Source: a virus
Virus record (IMG/VR): IMGVR_UViG_3300029954_000068
Location: 1-27,841 of that record
Strand: one strand, 5' to 3'
Length of the DNA stretch: 27,841 bases
Below are positions 21,434-27,841 of this stretch, one piece after another. Below the pieces are notes generated by a model. The model did not search any database. It was not told where the DNA came from and saw only the letters and a program-made list of their open reading frames with translations. The position numbers were made by a program, and so were the translations under genes. The first letter of the stretch is position 1; every line of letters begins with the position of its first letter.

Positions 21434-22015
21434 TTCTTTCTCCTGATTAATCATTGCCGAGTCGAGTGTGAAAACCAAACTGTCCTGTGAATCCAGAACT
21501 GCTACATCAGCCCCCATGCGCCCCGACCCAACAAGCGCTAAATGGTTGCCACGAATATGACGTTGCACGTAGTCGTAAGACTGACCGTTCCACGAACCAG
21601 AGACGGCCTCATACCGGCATCGGTAGCCGCACGAAAGTTCCTTCTTTCCTGCGGCGATCAGATCAGCCATTGCCTCCGAAAACACCTTAATGTTTCCGTA
21701 CAATATGCCGTCCTGAAAATATACTTCCTCACCGATGACGCCCTGCACGCCCTTTTTTTCTGGCGGCGTCAGGCCATTCTCTTCGCTGCCCAGCATGGCG
21801 TGATCGTCAATCCACGGAACCAACTTGAACGATTCCAGGGTTTCTGGCGATCCAAGCTCTTCGGCTGATCGATAGACCAGATAAATAGCGTTGGGATCTG
21901 GTGCGCCAGGGATTTGCCTGCCCCTGTAGGGAAACACCCCTACCTTCGACAGCGGATTACCCTTGACCACAACCCAGCCGTTCACATCTTGATTGCGAGC
22001 GGATGATTCCTGCAT
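20861..22015 (-). CDS. DUF2213 capsid maturation protease-scaffold
   Basis: The 384-residue protein has two parts. Residues 1-190 are a DUF2213-type maturation protease: LVPWIDDHAMLG with His72, GKKELSCGYRCRYEA with Ser128, and RHIRGNHLALVGSGRMGADV with His158, consistent with a Ser/His herpes-type protease. Residues 195-384 are Ala/Glu/Asp/Lys-rich, with a disordered acidic stretch near 245-290 (EEDEDVSGGDPDENN) and a helical C-terminus, as expected for a scaffold. An internal ATG at residue 195 has a strong AGGAG and could produce the scaffold alone. The start is two bases from the MuF stop. Catalytic assignments are inferred. Confidence 0.85.
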   Translation of the reverse strand: MQESSARNQDVNGWVVVKGNPLSKVGVFPYRGRQIPGAPDPNAIYLVYRSAEELGSPETLESFKLVPWIDDHAMLGSEENGLTPPEKKGVQGVIGEEVYFQDGILYGNIKVFSEAMADLIAAGKKELSCGYRCRYEAVSGSWNGQSYDYVQRHIRGNHLALVGSGRMGADVAVLDSQDSLVFTLDSAMINQEKEMAEETQAKDEGSKDSGMSLEQVVSAINSLLPAIAALQAAATGGAPVASEEDEDVSGGDPDENNPPVADAEAAKEAEKPGSDESKKGDKPAEGMDAAILYKDFMSRIAAKNRIADKLSTHIGTFDHAEMSELQVAAYGCKKLGIKADSGTEVSVLSGWLQGRPDPRKQPIAKAMDAAVGGNNFVSQYVKGA

Positions 22016-22016
22016 G

Positions 22017-22847
22017 TCATGTCCCGAATTTCACAATAGGCCGCATTACACAGCGGCAATTTGGCGCTTGGCCTGGAATAACCGGCACACCCAGTCTTTC
22101 GTCAACAGGCGGACTATCCAGATCAAAAATCTTTCCACCCCATTGAACATGCTGCTGGCGCGGGTGCTGTCCTCCGCCGGAGTGAATCCACTCAAACTGC
22201 CTCACACCGAGTTCGCGCATACGCCCTGCATTGATATTGTTGTAAGCCTTGCGAGTCTGGTCTAGGGCCACGTTGCGTGCGTGCCTGACGTTTTCGCCAT
22301 ATTTCTTTTCAAGATAAGGAACCAAGTCCTTCAGTCCTCGCCCAGTAGAGATGGAGCGCATGACAGCGCCCTGCACATCCGCGATGTACTTTTGTGGAAT
22401 TACCCGAATCAGACTAACGCCCTCGTTCACCGCTGCTGTAGCAATTTCTTGCAGCCGCCCGTTGAACATGTCGGTCTTGAGCGTAAATCCTTTTGGACTG
22501 TCCTTGAAGAATTCGCGCAGGGACATTCCAAGCGTAACGCTGCTGTTTTTCAGCGTGCGCTTGACCATGCGTTGCGTTGCCATCTTTCCGAGTTTTGCGA
22601 ATTGCGGCATGTACTTGTTAAGCAACGCGTTCGTCAGAATGCGCGCTGCCGATGCGCTGTTGGCGTCATCCATCGCCACAGAGTCAAACGCATGCGCCGG
22701 ATCATTGAACATTTTTTCTATGTTACGGCGCGTCTCTGCGCACATCTTGCGGACGAGAAGCCCAATAGCTGCCTCGTAGTCCTGCGCAATGACGACAGCT
22801 GGCCGAAGAATCAGGCCGCTGACCACATTATTTTCCAGTTTCGCCAT
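22017..22847 (-). CDS. Phage head morphogenesis protein (MuF/SPP1 gp7-like)
   Basis: The 276-residue protein starts at ATG 22847 with GAGG six bases before it; longer frames starting further right lie wholly inside the portal gene. The C-terminal part carries the phage Mu F domain: RNVALDQTRKAYNNINAGRM, then GVRQFEWIHSGGGQHPRQQH (His at about 228 and 233), and a final APNCRCVMRP. Its N-terminal half is helical. The protein is packaged in small copy number next to the portal and helps head assembly or DNA ejection. It overlaps the portal by 20 bp. Confidence 0.9.
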   Translation of the reverse strand: MAKLENNVVSGLILRPAVVIAQDYEAAIGLLVRKMCAETRRNIEKMFNDPAHAFDSVAMDDANSASAARILTNALLNKYMPQFAKLGKMATQRMVKRTLKNSSVTLGMSLREFFKDSPKGFTLKTDMFNGRLQEIATAAVNEGVSLIRVIPQKYIADVQGAVMRSISTGRGLKDLVPYLEKKYGENVRHARNVALDQTRKAYNNINAGRMRELGVRQFEWIHSGGGQHPRQQHVQWGGKIFDLDSPPVDERLGVPVIPGQAPNCRCVMRPIVKFGT

Positions 22848-24339
22848 GACCATCCTCAAGCGGATTGCTAGGCTCATTGCCGGAATCTTCCAGCTCTGGC
22901 AATGGCTCATCCTCAAGCCCCAAAGAGCCATATCCAGACTCTGGGTCTTGCGCAATGCGGCGGCGCTCATCCTCGCTGCTGATTGCACCACTTTGGACGA
23001 GCGCCTGGCCCGTCTGAGCTTTCTTTAGATTAATATCAGACAACTCTTCCGCGCTCGGCGTATCAGTAGGATTCCAACTCACCGTCACGTCCGGCTGATT
23101 GCCAAGCTTTGGCATCACAAACGAAAGCATGACGAGCAAATGATGTCGCTCAACAAGCGGAGTCAAGTCGTGGGCCTGAATGCTTTCCAGCTCCTCGTGA
23201 TAGCTGCTTTCCTCGTACTCACCCGTCGAGCTAAATCCCTTCGGTTGCGTCCCTAAAATTTTTGTCGCTGGTACGTTTGCTGCCGCAGCCACGATCTGAT
23301 ACTGCGTCATGATGACCTGATCAAGTTCATTGAGCGCTGTATCGTGCTGCTCAAATAGATCTGATTCCTTGTCACCAAGCTTAATGCCAAAGTTGTCGCG
23401 GTAATGTATCCACTCGTTCAGACGTTGAACCGCCTTCTCACCTTGCCCGGTGACCGCTTCCATATCGGTGTACCAAACGTTCGTCCGCTTCGACTGCGCT
23501 AGGAGCGGCGCTTCATTTGCCACGCGCTCAGCTGCGTACACGCGCTCCATAATCCGTTGCGTGACCGGTATCCCACCATATTGATACATGGGCTTGAGAA
23601 TGTCCGGCAGCTCGGCGTTGCGAAAGATGACCAGGTGCGAACGATGATGTCGCTTGCCGTTAATCAGCCACCATGTAGGCTCGAAAAAATGCCCGGTATC
23701 CGGAGCTGCCGAAGCCCCTTGATTAAGCTCTGGCGCACACCAGTATGGGTCTACTTGAACGATGCCCTTGTAGCTACCAGGTGTTACGCCATCTGGATTG
23801 AACGGCTTCTCGTAATATTCTGGATCGGTGCTATCCACCTTGAACAAGGCAATGCGAATTCCGAATATGCGCCCCATGCGAATATACTGCTCAAGATTCC
23901 AGCTTAGCCTGTATGCCTTGTCGTAGCGCCTCAATAACCGCAGCGCCTCATCATTAAGCTGTTCGCCATCTACAGCGACAATCGTGTAGCCATTGCGAAT
24001 CGCGTCCCGGCCCGGCATTGAACAAGCTTTATCAATCAACCAATGTTGCGCCAGAATCGCACACATTGGATAGCCAATGAACGACTGCGAAACGTACCAA
24101 GCAGCCAGCGATTCCGGCATACCCTGCTGACCATACGGCCCGACCATTTTTAGAGTCGATGCGCCCGTCGAATCATCCTGTGCGCCGTCGAAAGACGGCT
24201 TCGGAAATAAAGCTGTTAACGCCGCAATGCGACTTGGAATGTTTACCCCATCCCGAGCAGCTACATGAGTGCTAAGGAATGGCGTACTCGATGACGGCGG
24301 CGCTGATGCTACGGATTTATCCTTGAGCCATCCAAACAT
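22828..24339 (-). CDS. Portal protein (DUF1073 family)
   Basis: The protein of about 503 residues begins MFGWLKDKSVASAPPSSSTP; a TTG four codons earlier could also start it. The family hallmarks are AWYVSQSFIGYPMCAILAQH, DKACSMPGRDAIRNGY, YDKAYRLSWNLEQYIRMGRI and, further on, GKRHHRSHLVIFRNAELPDI, AAAANVPATKILGTQPKGFS and STGEYEESSYHEELESIQ. These are the wing, stem and crown segments of portals of this kind. It forms the dodecameric ring at one vertex through which DNA enters. Databases sometimes label this family Acb1-like, but nothing in this protein supports an anti-CBASS role. Confidence 0.92.
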   Translation of the reverse strand: MFGWLKDKSVASAPPSSSTPFLSTHVAARDGVNIPSRIAALTALFPKPSFDGAQDDSTGASTLKMVGPYGQQGMPESLAAWYVSQSFIGYPMCAILAQHWLIDKACSMPGRDAIRNGYTIVAVDGEQLNDEALRLLRRYDKAYRLSWNLEQYIRMGRIFGIRIALFKVDSTDPEYYEKPFNPDGVTPGSYKGIVQVDPYWCAPELNQGASAAPDTGHFFEPTWWLINGKRHHRSHLVIFRNAELPDILKPMYQYGGIPVTQRIMERVYAAERVANEAPLLAQSKRTNVWYTDMEAVTGQGEKAVQRLNEWIHYRDNFGIKLGDKESDLFEQHDTALNELDQVIMTQYQIVAAAANVPATKILGTQPKGFSSTGEYEESSYHEELESIQAHDLTPLVERHHLLVMLSFVMPKLGNQPDVTVSWNPTDTPSAEELSDINLKKAQTGQALVQSGAISSEDERRRIAQDPESGYGSLGLEDEPLPELEDSGNEPSNPLEDGHGETGK

Positions 24340-24343
24340 GAAT

Positions 24344-25720
24344 TTATCCAAAAAATGACTGGCGCTTTACCATGAGTTCGTTAAACGCCCGACTCAGCGC
24401 GTCTACCTGATCATCGTGCTTACCATTAGGGAACATCCGCATTTCATCGAGAAGCTGGCGGTTCCATGAACCCTCCAGCATGACGACATTGCCGACGTTG
24501 ATCTGTGCTGCCAACGGCTCTGCCCGCGTTACTTTGTCGCCAGATTCGGGGGATGACTTTACTTTGTATCCAGCCAACTTGCGGGTGAGGTACAACACAA
24601 GAGATTTTCCAGCCTGCCCAGGGTCTTGCGGCATGCCTATTGTTACGCTATACCCATCAAGCGCCGAAGTATTCATCAGCAGGTTATCGCGCTCGTCTGT
24701 CGCTACCCGCTCACGCACCATGTCGCCGATAATGAAACGACCGTCTGGCAACTTGCCTAACTTTCCACCTGCCGTGTAATCGCCATCGACAGTTGCAGCA
24801 AAATCCCAGCCGCGCACCCACTTGATCGCACCAGCGGGGATCGCAGGAACAATCTCGATCTGCCCCGGTTTGATGATGCCGCCCTCTGCCGGAGCTGGAC
24901 GCTGCTGATATTGCCCAGCAAACGTATAGGGCGCTGCTGATTCCATGCGCCGAAGTTCATCAGCGCTATGCTTCTCAGGCCACAATGCCGTGCCATCCTC
25001 TTGCAATGCGGGCAAACAGACATGCTCCCACTTCTCACCGTTGCCACCATCGAGCAACCAGCCAGACAGATCACTCTCATGCAATCGCTGCATGACAAGA
25101 ATAATTGGGGTATCAGGAGAATTTTTTCGGCTCTCCAGCGTATTCTGAAACCAGTCAATGACGTTTTCTCGCATCACTTCTGACCGAGCCTCATCCGCCT
25201 TGTGCGGATCGTCGATAATGATTGCACCGCCGAATCCTGGCCGATGCTTACCAGCACCGTATCCAGTGATTGTGCCGCCAGCACCGACAGCATAGATGCA
25301 GCCGCCCAGCGAAGTGCGCCACTCGTCCTTAGCCTGGCTGTCGTCACGAAGAATGACCGATGGGAATATGGCCCGATATTCAGCCTCCTGAACCAGCCCT
25401 CGTATATCCCAAGAACTCGATGCCGCCAATCTGCCAGAGTAGGACGTATAGATGAATTCGCTATCGGGGAAGTGCCCAAGGCTCCATCCCATAAAATTCT
25501 TGACGATCTCCGTCTTCGAGTAACGCGGCGGGATGTTGATGATCAGCCGCTTACATTCGCCGTTGAAAACCCGAGTCAATGCCTCGCATATCAACGGATG
25601 GTGCGATGACTGCTGCCACGTGTATCCGCGCCGATTGACAAACATCCATCGGCTGAAATAGTAAAGGTCTGCCATCGCCATAGACCGCCATACACGGCGC
25701 TCCTGGTCATCAAATTCCAT
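24344..25720 (-). CDS. Terminase large subunit
   Basis: The 458-residue protein shows the complete TerL pattern. Walker A-like PPRYSKTE is at 64-71, Walker B IIIDDP is near 167-172, and the coupling motif region VMQRLHESDLSG starts near 209. The RNase H-type nuclease follows: Asp306 in RGWDFAAT and DDQVDALSRA near 436-445. The ATG has AAGG eight bases upstream. It pulls DNA into the procapsid with ATP and cuts concatemers. Upstream is the small subunit, downstream the portal. No inactivating change is seen. Confidence 0.96.
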   Translation of the reverse strand: MEFDDQERRVWRSMAMADLYYFSRWMFVNRRGYTWQQSSHHPLICEALTRVFNGECKRLIINIPPRYSKTEIVKNFMGWSLGHFPDSEFIYTSYSGRLAASSSWDIRGLVQEAEYRAIFPSVILRDDSQAKDEWRTSLGGCIYAVGAGGTITGYGAGKHRPGFGGAIIIDDPHKADEARSEVMRENVIDWFQNTLESRKNSPDTPIILVMQRLHESDLSGWLLDGGNGEKWEHVCLPALQEDGTALWPEKHSADELRRMESAAPYTFAGQYQQRPAPAEGGIIKPGQIEIVPAIPAGAIKWVRGWDFAATVDGDYTAGGKLGKLPDGRFIIGDMVRERVATDERDNLLMNTSALDGYSVTIGMPQDPGQAGKSLVLYLTRKLAGYKVKSSPESGDKVTRAEPLAAQINVGNVVMLEGSWNRQLLDEMRMFPNGKHDDQVDALSRAFNELMVKRQSFFG

Positions 25721-25722
25721 GG

Positions 25723-26241
25723 CTATACCTTCGGAGAAATCCTATTCTTTTCCAGCTCTCGCTGAATTTCATCAAGAGTAGCGGTGGGGCCGCCGTTGCT
25801 TACGGTAATGTTCGTTACCTGAGGCGTATGCTGGTCGATGGCCCAAGCCTTGCGCTCTGCCTCCTGCCGAATCTTCAGCGTCTCCGCCGTGATTTTCGCC
25901 AGCTTGGCCGCTTCAAAATCCTTCGTCCCAATAGCCGTGTCTACGATGTCCTTATGCTCTTCCCACTCATCTCGGTGCCGTTGAACAACGTCAGCTCGGC
26001 GTCCGGCCTCGGCATCCAGCGCAGCTGCCTTTTTTTTAGGGTTGCAACCTGCAACTATGCCTGCAACTTTCTCTGCAACTTTGCGCTGAATGACCGGCTC
26101 AACATCCTGTGACCAGCCTTCCGCCTCAATGTGCTTTTGGATCGCAGTGCGACTAACGCCATGTTGCCTAGAGAGCATGGATTGGGTTGCACCCGTCTCG
26201 TACTCGGCACGGATAGTTTCCCAGTCGATGCTACGTTTCAT
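25723..26241 (-). CDS. Terminase small subunit
   Basis: The 172-residue protein begins MKRSIDWETIRAEYETGATQ. Residues about 8-42 form a helix-turn-helix of the phage terminase kind (SMLSRQHGVSRTAIQKHIEA), followed by a coiled coil (VQRHRDEWEEHKDIVDTAIG, and AAKLAKITAETLKIRQEAER). The C-terminus carries NITVSNGGPTATLDEIQREL. It recognises the packaging site and recruits TerL. It is the first gene after the LexA-box promoter. The ribosome site is weak (ACGGA), which may matter for low expression. Confidence 0.88.
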   Translation of the reverse strand: MKRSIDWETIRAEYETGATQSMLSRQHGVSRTAIQKHIEAEGWSQDVEPVIQRKVAEKVAGIVAGCNPKKKAAALDAEAGRRADVVQRHRDEWEEHKDIVDTAIGTKDFEAAKLAKITAETLKIRQEAERKAWAIDQHTPQVTNITVSNGGPTATLDEIQRELEKNRISPKV

Positions 26242-26294
26242 TGGTAATCCGTAATTGAATGCTGTGTTGTTCCTGCGAGTAAAATGACAAACGC

Positions 26295-26330
26295 AAAAAA
26301 GCCCCGGACCAATTAAGGCACGAGGCTTTG
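26295..26330 (-). terminator. Terminator-like hairpin upstream of the packaging genes
   Basis: On the minus strand AAAGCC-x-CG ... CG-x-GGCTTT (one mismatch) closes a stem with an apex of about 14 nt and is followed by TTTTTT. It lies between the LexA-box promoter and terS, about 55 bases before the terS start. It ends the transcript from the toxin pair or the SOS promoter unless antitermination occurs. Confidence 0.75.
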
Positions 26331-26413
26331 TTTTACCAATACAGGAGAGGATTCCTACCGACCAGAGCTATCTGCAAAGTGCCAGCAGCGTGTTTGAATC
26401 AACTCTTGTATTG

Positions 26414-26429
26414 CCCCTCATGTGAGGGG
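26414..26429. repeat. 16-bp perfect palindrome (operator candidate)
   Basis: CCCCTCA (26414-26420) and TGAGGGG (26423-26429) form a perfect dyad with a two-base centre, about 40 bases downstream of the SOS promoter. A two-base centre is poor for a hairpin but ordinary for a dimeric DNA-binding protein. Confidence 0.5.
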
Positions 26430-26470
26430 TATTACTTTTCTTTAGGCGTGAAAAACCGCCACTGAGAAGA

Positions 26471-26499
26471 ATCATATACTGTATTTACAAACAGTGCAA
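26471..26499 (-). promoter_or_regulatory. Sigma70-like promoter facing the packaging genes
   Basis: TTGCAC (26499-26494) and TATGAT (26476-26471) are separated by exactly 17 bp. Matches are 4/6 and 5/6. The start of transcription would be near 26464, about 225 bases before terS. A LexA box fills the spacer. Confidence 0.68.
26479..26494. promoter_or_regulatory. LexA (SOS) box
   Basis: CTGT-N8-ACAG (CTGTATTTACAAACAG), with TA on the left flank and TG on the right, close to the proteobacterial consensus. It overlaps the promoter spacer, so LexA bound here would block RNA polymerase. Confidence 0.72.
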
Positions 26500-26506
26500 G
26501 GTTTTT

Positions 26507-26761
26507 TTAATAGTGGTACCGACATTGTGCAATTTGCAATCGACCATCCTGAATCGAATAAATCAGACGATGCTCATCATCTATGCGCCTAGACCAGAAC
26601 CCAGACAAATTGTGCTTTAATGGCTCCGGCTTACCGATACCATCGCAGGGGTCGCGCACTATGTCTTTAATTAGCGCGTTGATACGCTTCAGCATTATTT
26701 TATTATTCAACTGCCAATATAAATAATCTTCCCATGCCTCTGCCGACCATTCAATCGTCAT
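26507..26761 (-). CDS. yoeB: YoeB-type mRNA interferase toxin
   Basis: The 84-residue protein matches the YoeB family along its length: [51 protein letters not shown] and the terminal CRYHY. The catalytic residues are intact at the E. coli positions: Glu46, Arg65, His83 and Tyr84. It cuts mRNA at the ribosomal A site. It is coupled to yefM with an 11-bp overlap. No strong terminator lies directly after it; the LexA-box promoter begins eight bases downstream of its stop. A role in plasmid/prophage maintenance or phage defence is plausible. Confidence 0.96.
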   Translation of the reverse strand: MTIEWSAEAWEDYLYWQLNNKIMLKRINALIKDIVRDPCDGIGKPEPLKHNLSGFWSRRIDDEHRLIYSIQDGRLQIAQCRYHY

Positions 26762-27008
26762 TGCTCAGCTCATGCGCAACGCCATTGCCAGCCCGCAAAG
26801 ATTCCAGCGAGTCCATAAGTCGGCGCGCGTTACTGGGGCTACGCAAGAGATAGGCAGTTTCCTCAAGTGCGTTGTAATCAGCTAGTGACATAATGACAAC
26901 TGAATCACCCTTTTGCCGAGTAATCAAGATCGGAGCATGGTCTTGCCCCACCTTGTCCATTACTGCGGTCAAGTTCTGACGAGCATAGCTATAGTTTAAT
27001 GCGTACAT
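26751..27008 (-). CDS. yefM: YefM-type antitoxin
   Basis: The 85-residue protein starts at ATG 27008 with a good AAGGGG upstream; a frame running to 27149 overlaps the antirepressor and is rejected. The N-terminal [20 protein letters not shown] and [20 protein letters not shown] match the YefM/Phd fold that binds DNA. The C-terminal half ([16 protein letters not shown]) wraps YoeB. Its operator is the inverted repeat at 27016-27055, and it controls its own operon. It is neighboured by the toxin gene, which it overlaps by 11 bp. Confidence 0.94.
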   Translation of the reverse strand: MYALNYSYARQNLTAVMDKVGQDHAPILITRQKGDSVVIMSLADYNALEETAYLLRSPSNARRLMDSLESLRAGNGVAHELSNDD

Positions 27009-27015
27009 TTTCTGC

Positions 27016-27055
27016 CCCTTTGTATATGTACAAATATTAGTACATATACAAAGGG
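27016..27055. promoter_or_regulatory. yefM operator: 16-bp perfect inverted repeat
   Basis: CCCTTTGTATATGTAC (27016-27031) is perfectly mirrored by GTACATATACAAAGGG (27040-27055) around eight central bases. It contains TGTACA, the core of the known E. coli yefM-yoeB operator. It covers the spacer and -10 of the promoter below and includes the ribosome site region of yefM. Confidence 0.85.
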
Positions 27056-27062
27056 ATGTCAA
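27034..27062 (-). promoter_or_regulatory. yefM-yoeB promoter
   Basis: TTGACA (27062-27057, perfect) and TAATAT (27039-27034) with a 17-bp spacer on the minus strand. The operator overlaps the spacer and most of the -10. Confidence 0.82.
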
Positions 27063-27067
27063 TTCAA

Positions 27068-27841
27068 CTAAGCAAACGTAACCGCCATACCCTGCTCCGC
27101 CTCGTAGCAGATTAGTTGCTCGGCTACGCTGTGAAGGTGATTCCGCCATGTGCGCATCTGCTTTCTTGCCATTTCGCCGAACCCGAGCGCCTCACGCATC
27201 GCCAGAATCCGCACCTTCGCGCCGGTCACATCGTGGCCGTCTTTTTCCAGCTGCTCGATTAGCTCCAGTTCTGGGGCGCGGTTCCTCGGGTCAAGTAGAG
27301 CTTTCGGCGTAAGGCTGGCATTGGCGCTCCATCGGTCGTGTGGGTCTGCTGCTGATAGTGGGTAGTGGTAGTGTTCTTTGGCAACTGCTGGCGGCGCGTC
27401 CGGCTCAACCAGTTCCCACTCATAAGATTCAACAAAAGACAGCGCATCAGCGAATTGCGACTCGCTCAGGTCTTTGTAGGTGCCGACTTGGAAGTGATTC
27501 TTGATGCCGCCCCACAGTGCCGGATAGGCTGCGCGTTGCTTGGCCTTTGGCAGTGACATGGCCTTTCTGGCAACTGCTTGCTGTAGCTGGCGTTGTTGCG
27601 ATGGCGCAAGACCATTCGGAAGCGCCTTGGTTGTCATTTGCGTCAACCGCTCAACTTCACGGTCAAGGATGTCCAGTACCCAAACGCGGAAAGCTTTGGC
27701 AACAGCAGTACGGGCAAACATCGCCAACAGATGAGCGCCACGTAGGCTGAAAATTCGCGTTTCTTTCTCTCCGGTAACGGTGGTCAACTTGACCACCGTT
27801 GTCATATTGACTGTGAACTCGTCGGTATGGCGGGCGTAAAT
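27068..27841 (-). CDS. Phage antirepressor, 3' part (runs off window)
   Basis: The frame is open to the right edge: 257 residues are seen, starting [20 protein letters not shown] without a stop upstream. The ATG at 27805 is therefore probably internal. The first 60 residues end with [20 protein letters not shown] and [17 protein letters not shown], the typical end of the P22_AR_N/BRO-type antirepressor domain. The middle ([40 protein letters not shown]) resembles the ORF6C C-terminal domain of such proteins. The C-terminus is helical. Such proteins block a phage repressor on induction. It lies upstream of the toxin pair and ends six bases before its promoter. Confidence 0.82.
   Translation of the reverse strand: MYARHTDEFTVNMTTVVKLTTVTGEKETRIFSLRGAHLLAMFARTAVAKAFRVWVLDILDREVERLTQMTTKALPNGLAPSQQRQLQQAVARKAMSLPKAKQRAAYPALWGGIKNHFQVGTYKDLSESQFADALSFVESYEWELVEPDAPPAVAKEHYHYPLSAADPHDRWSANASLTPKALLDPRNRAPELELIEQLEKDGHDVTGAKVRILAMREALGFGEMARKQMRTWRNHLHSVAEQLICYEAEQGMAVTFA

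Noticed and set aside
22281-22871. 196-codon plus-strand frame antisense to the MuF-like gene
   Set aside because: Composition (His/Arg/Cys-rich) and lack of ribosome site indicate a shadow of the minus-strand gene.
22828-24339. Portal as an anti-CBASS Acb1-type protein
   Set aside because: The portal family is sometimes labelled Acb1-like, but the H-x-S in KRHHRSHL is the normal portal motif and no paired 2H phosphodiesterase arrangement is visible. Position next to TerL supports portal.
1-27841. tRNA genes, CRISPR arrays, rRNA
   Set aside because: No cloverleaf, no regular direct repeats with spacers and no conserved rRNA segments were found on reading both strands.

Overview
The window is the right-to-left (minus-strand) late region of a contractile-tailed (myovirus-type) phage, almost certainly a prophage in a Gram-negative host. 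Every convincing gene lies on the minus strand, genes abut or overlap by a few bases, and the order packaging - head - neck - sheath - tube - chaperone - tape measure - baseplate - fibre can be read from high to low coordinates. GC is moderate (estimated by eye near 50%). The CTGT-N8-ACAG SOS box and the YefM/YoeB pair fit a beta- or gammaproteobacterium; I cannot name the genus. The head and tail families (DUF1073-type portal, DUF2213, DUF2184, DUF4054, DUF3383, DUF3277, DUF2612) mark a recognised but lightly studied myovirus lineage.

Layout from right to left. 27841-27068: 3' part of an antirepressor gene running off the edge. 27062-26507: a yefM-yoeB toxin-antitoxin pair with a consensus-like promoter buried in a 16-bp perfect inverted repeat. 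26499-26242: intergenic control region with a sigma70-like promoter overlapped by a LexA box, a palindrome and a terminator-like hairpin. 26241-22017: TerS, TerL, portal, MuF-like head morphogenesis protein. 22015-19240: DUF2213 protease-scaffold (with a strong internal in-frame start), cement protein, major capsid protein. 19227-16957: head-tail connector and neck genes. 16897-15422: sheath. 15401-10601: an island of fibre-like, coiled-coil and assembly-like genes plus a small membrane-protein cassette between sheath and tube. 10507-7686: tube, tail assembly chaperone with a -1 frameshift extension, tape measure with a GH73-like domain. 7689-2123: Dit-like protein, baseplate plug, two small membrane proteins, hub, spike, gp25-like wedge, baseplate J, DUF2612 protein. 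2133-1: tail fibre, DUF4376-like protein, small membrane protein, and the start of a second tail fibre with the same N-terminal anchor.

The most interesting signals are not ordinary genes: (i) a complete -1 frameshift signal (GGGTTTT, 7-nt spacer, 9-bp stem) at the end of the chaperone gene with an open 75-codon extension; (ii) an AGGAG-led internal start dividing the DUF2213 gene into protease and scaffold halves; (iii) a LexA-box promoter facing the packaging genes; (iv) two nearly identical 38-nt terminators that each precede very small membrane-protein genes, like moron cassettes; (v) duplicated fibre N-termini that keep the same 11-bp overlap with different upstream genes. Lysis, integration, replication and repressor genes are not visible here. 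No stretch longer than about 265 bases lacks a gene.
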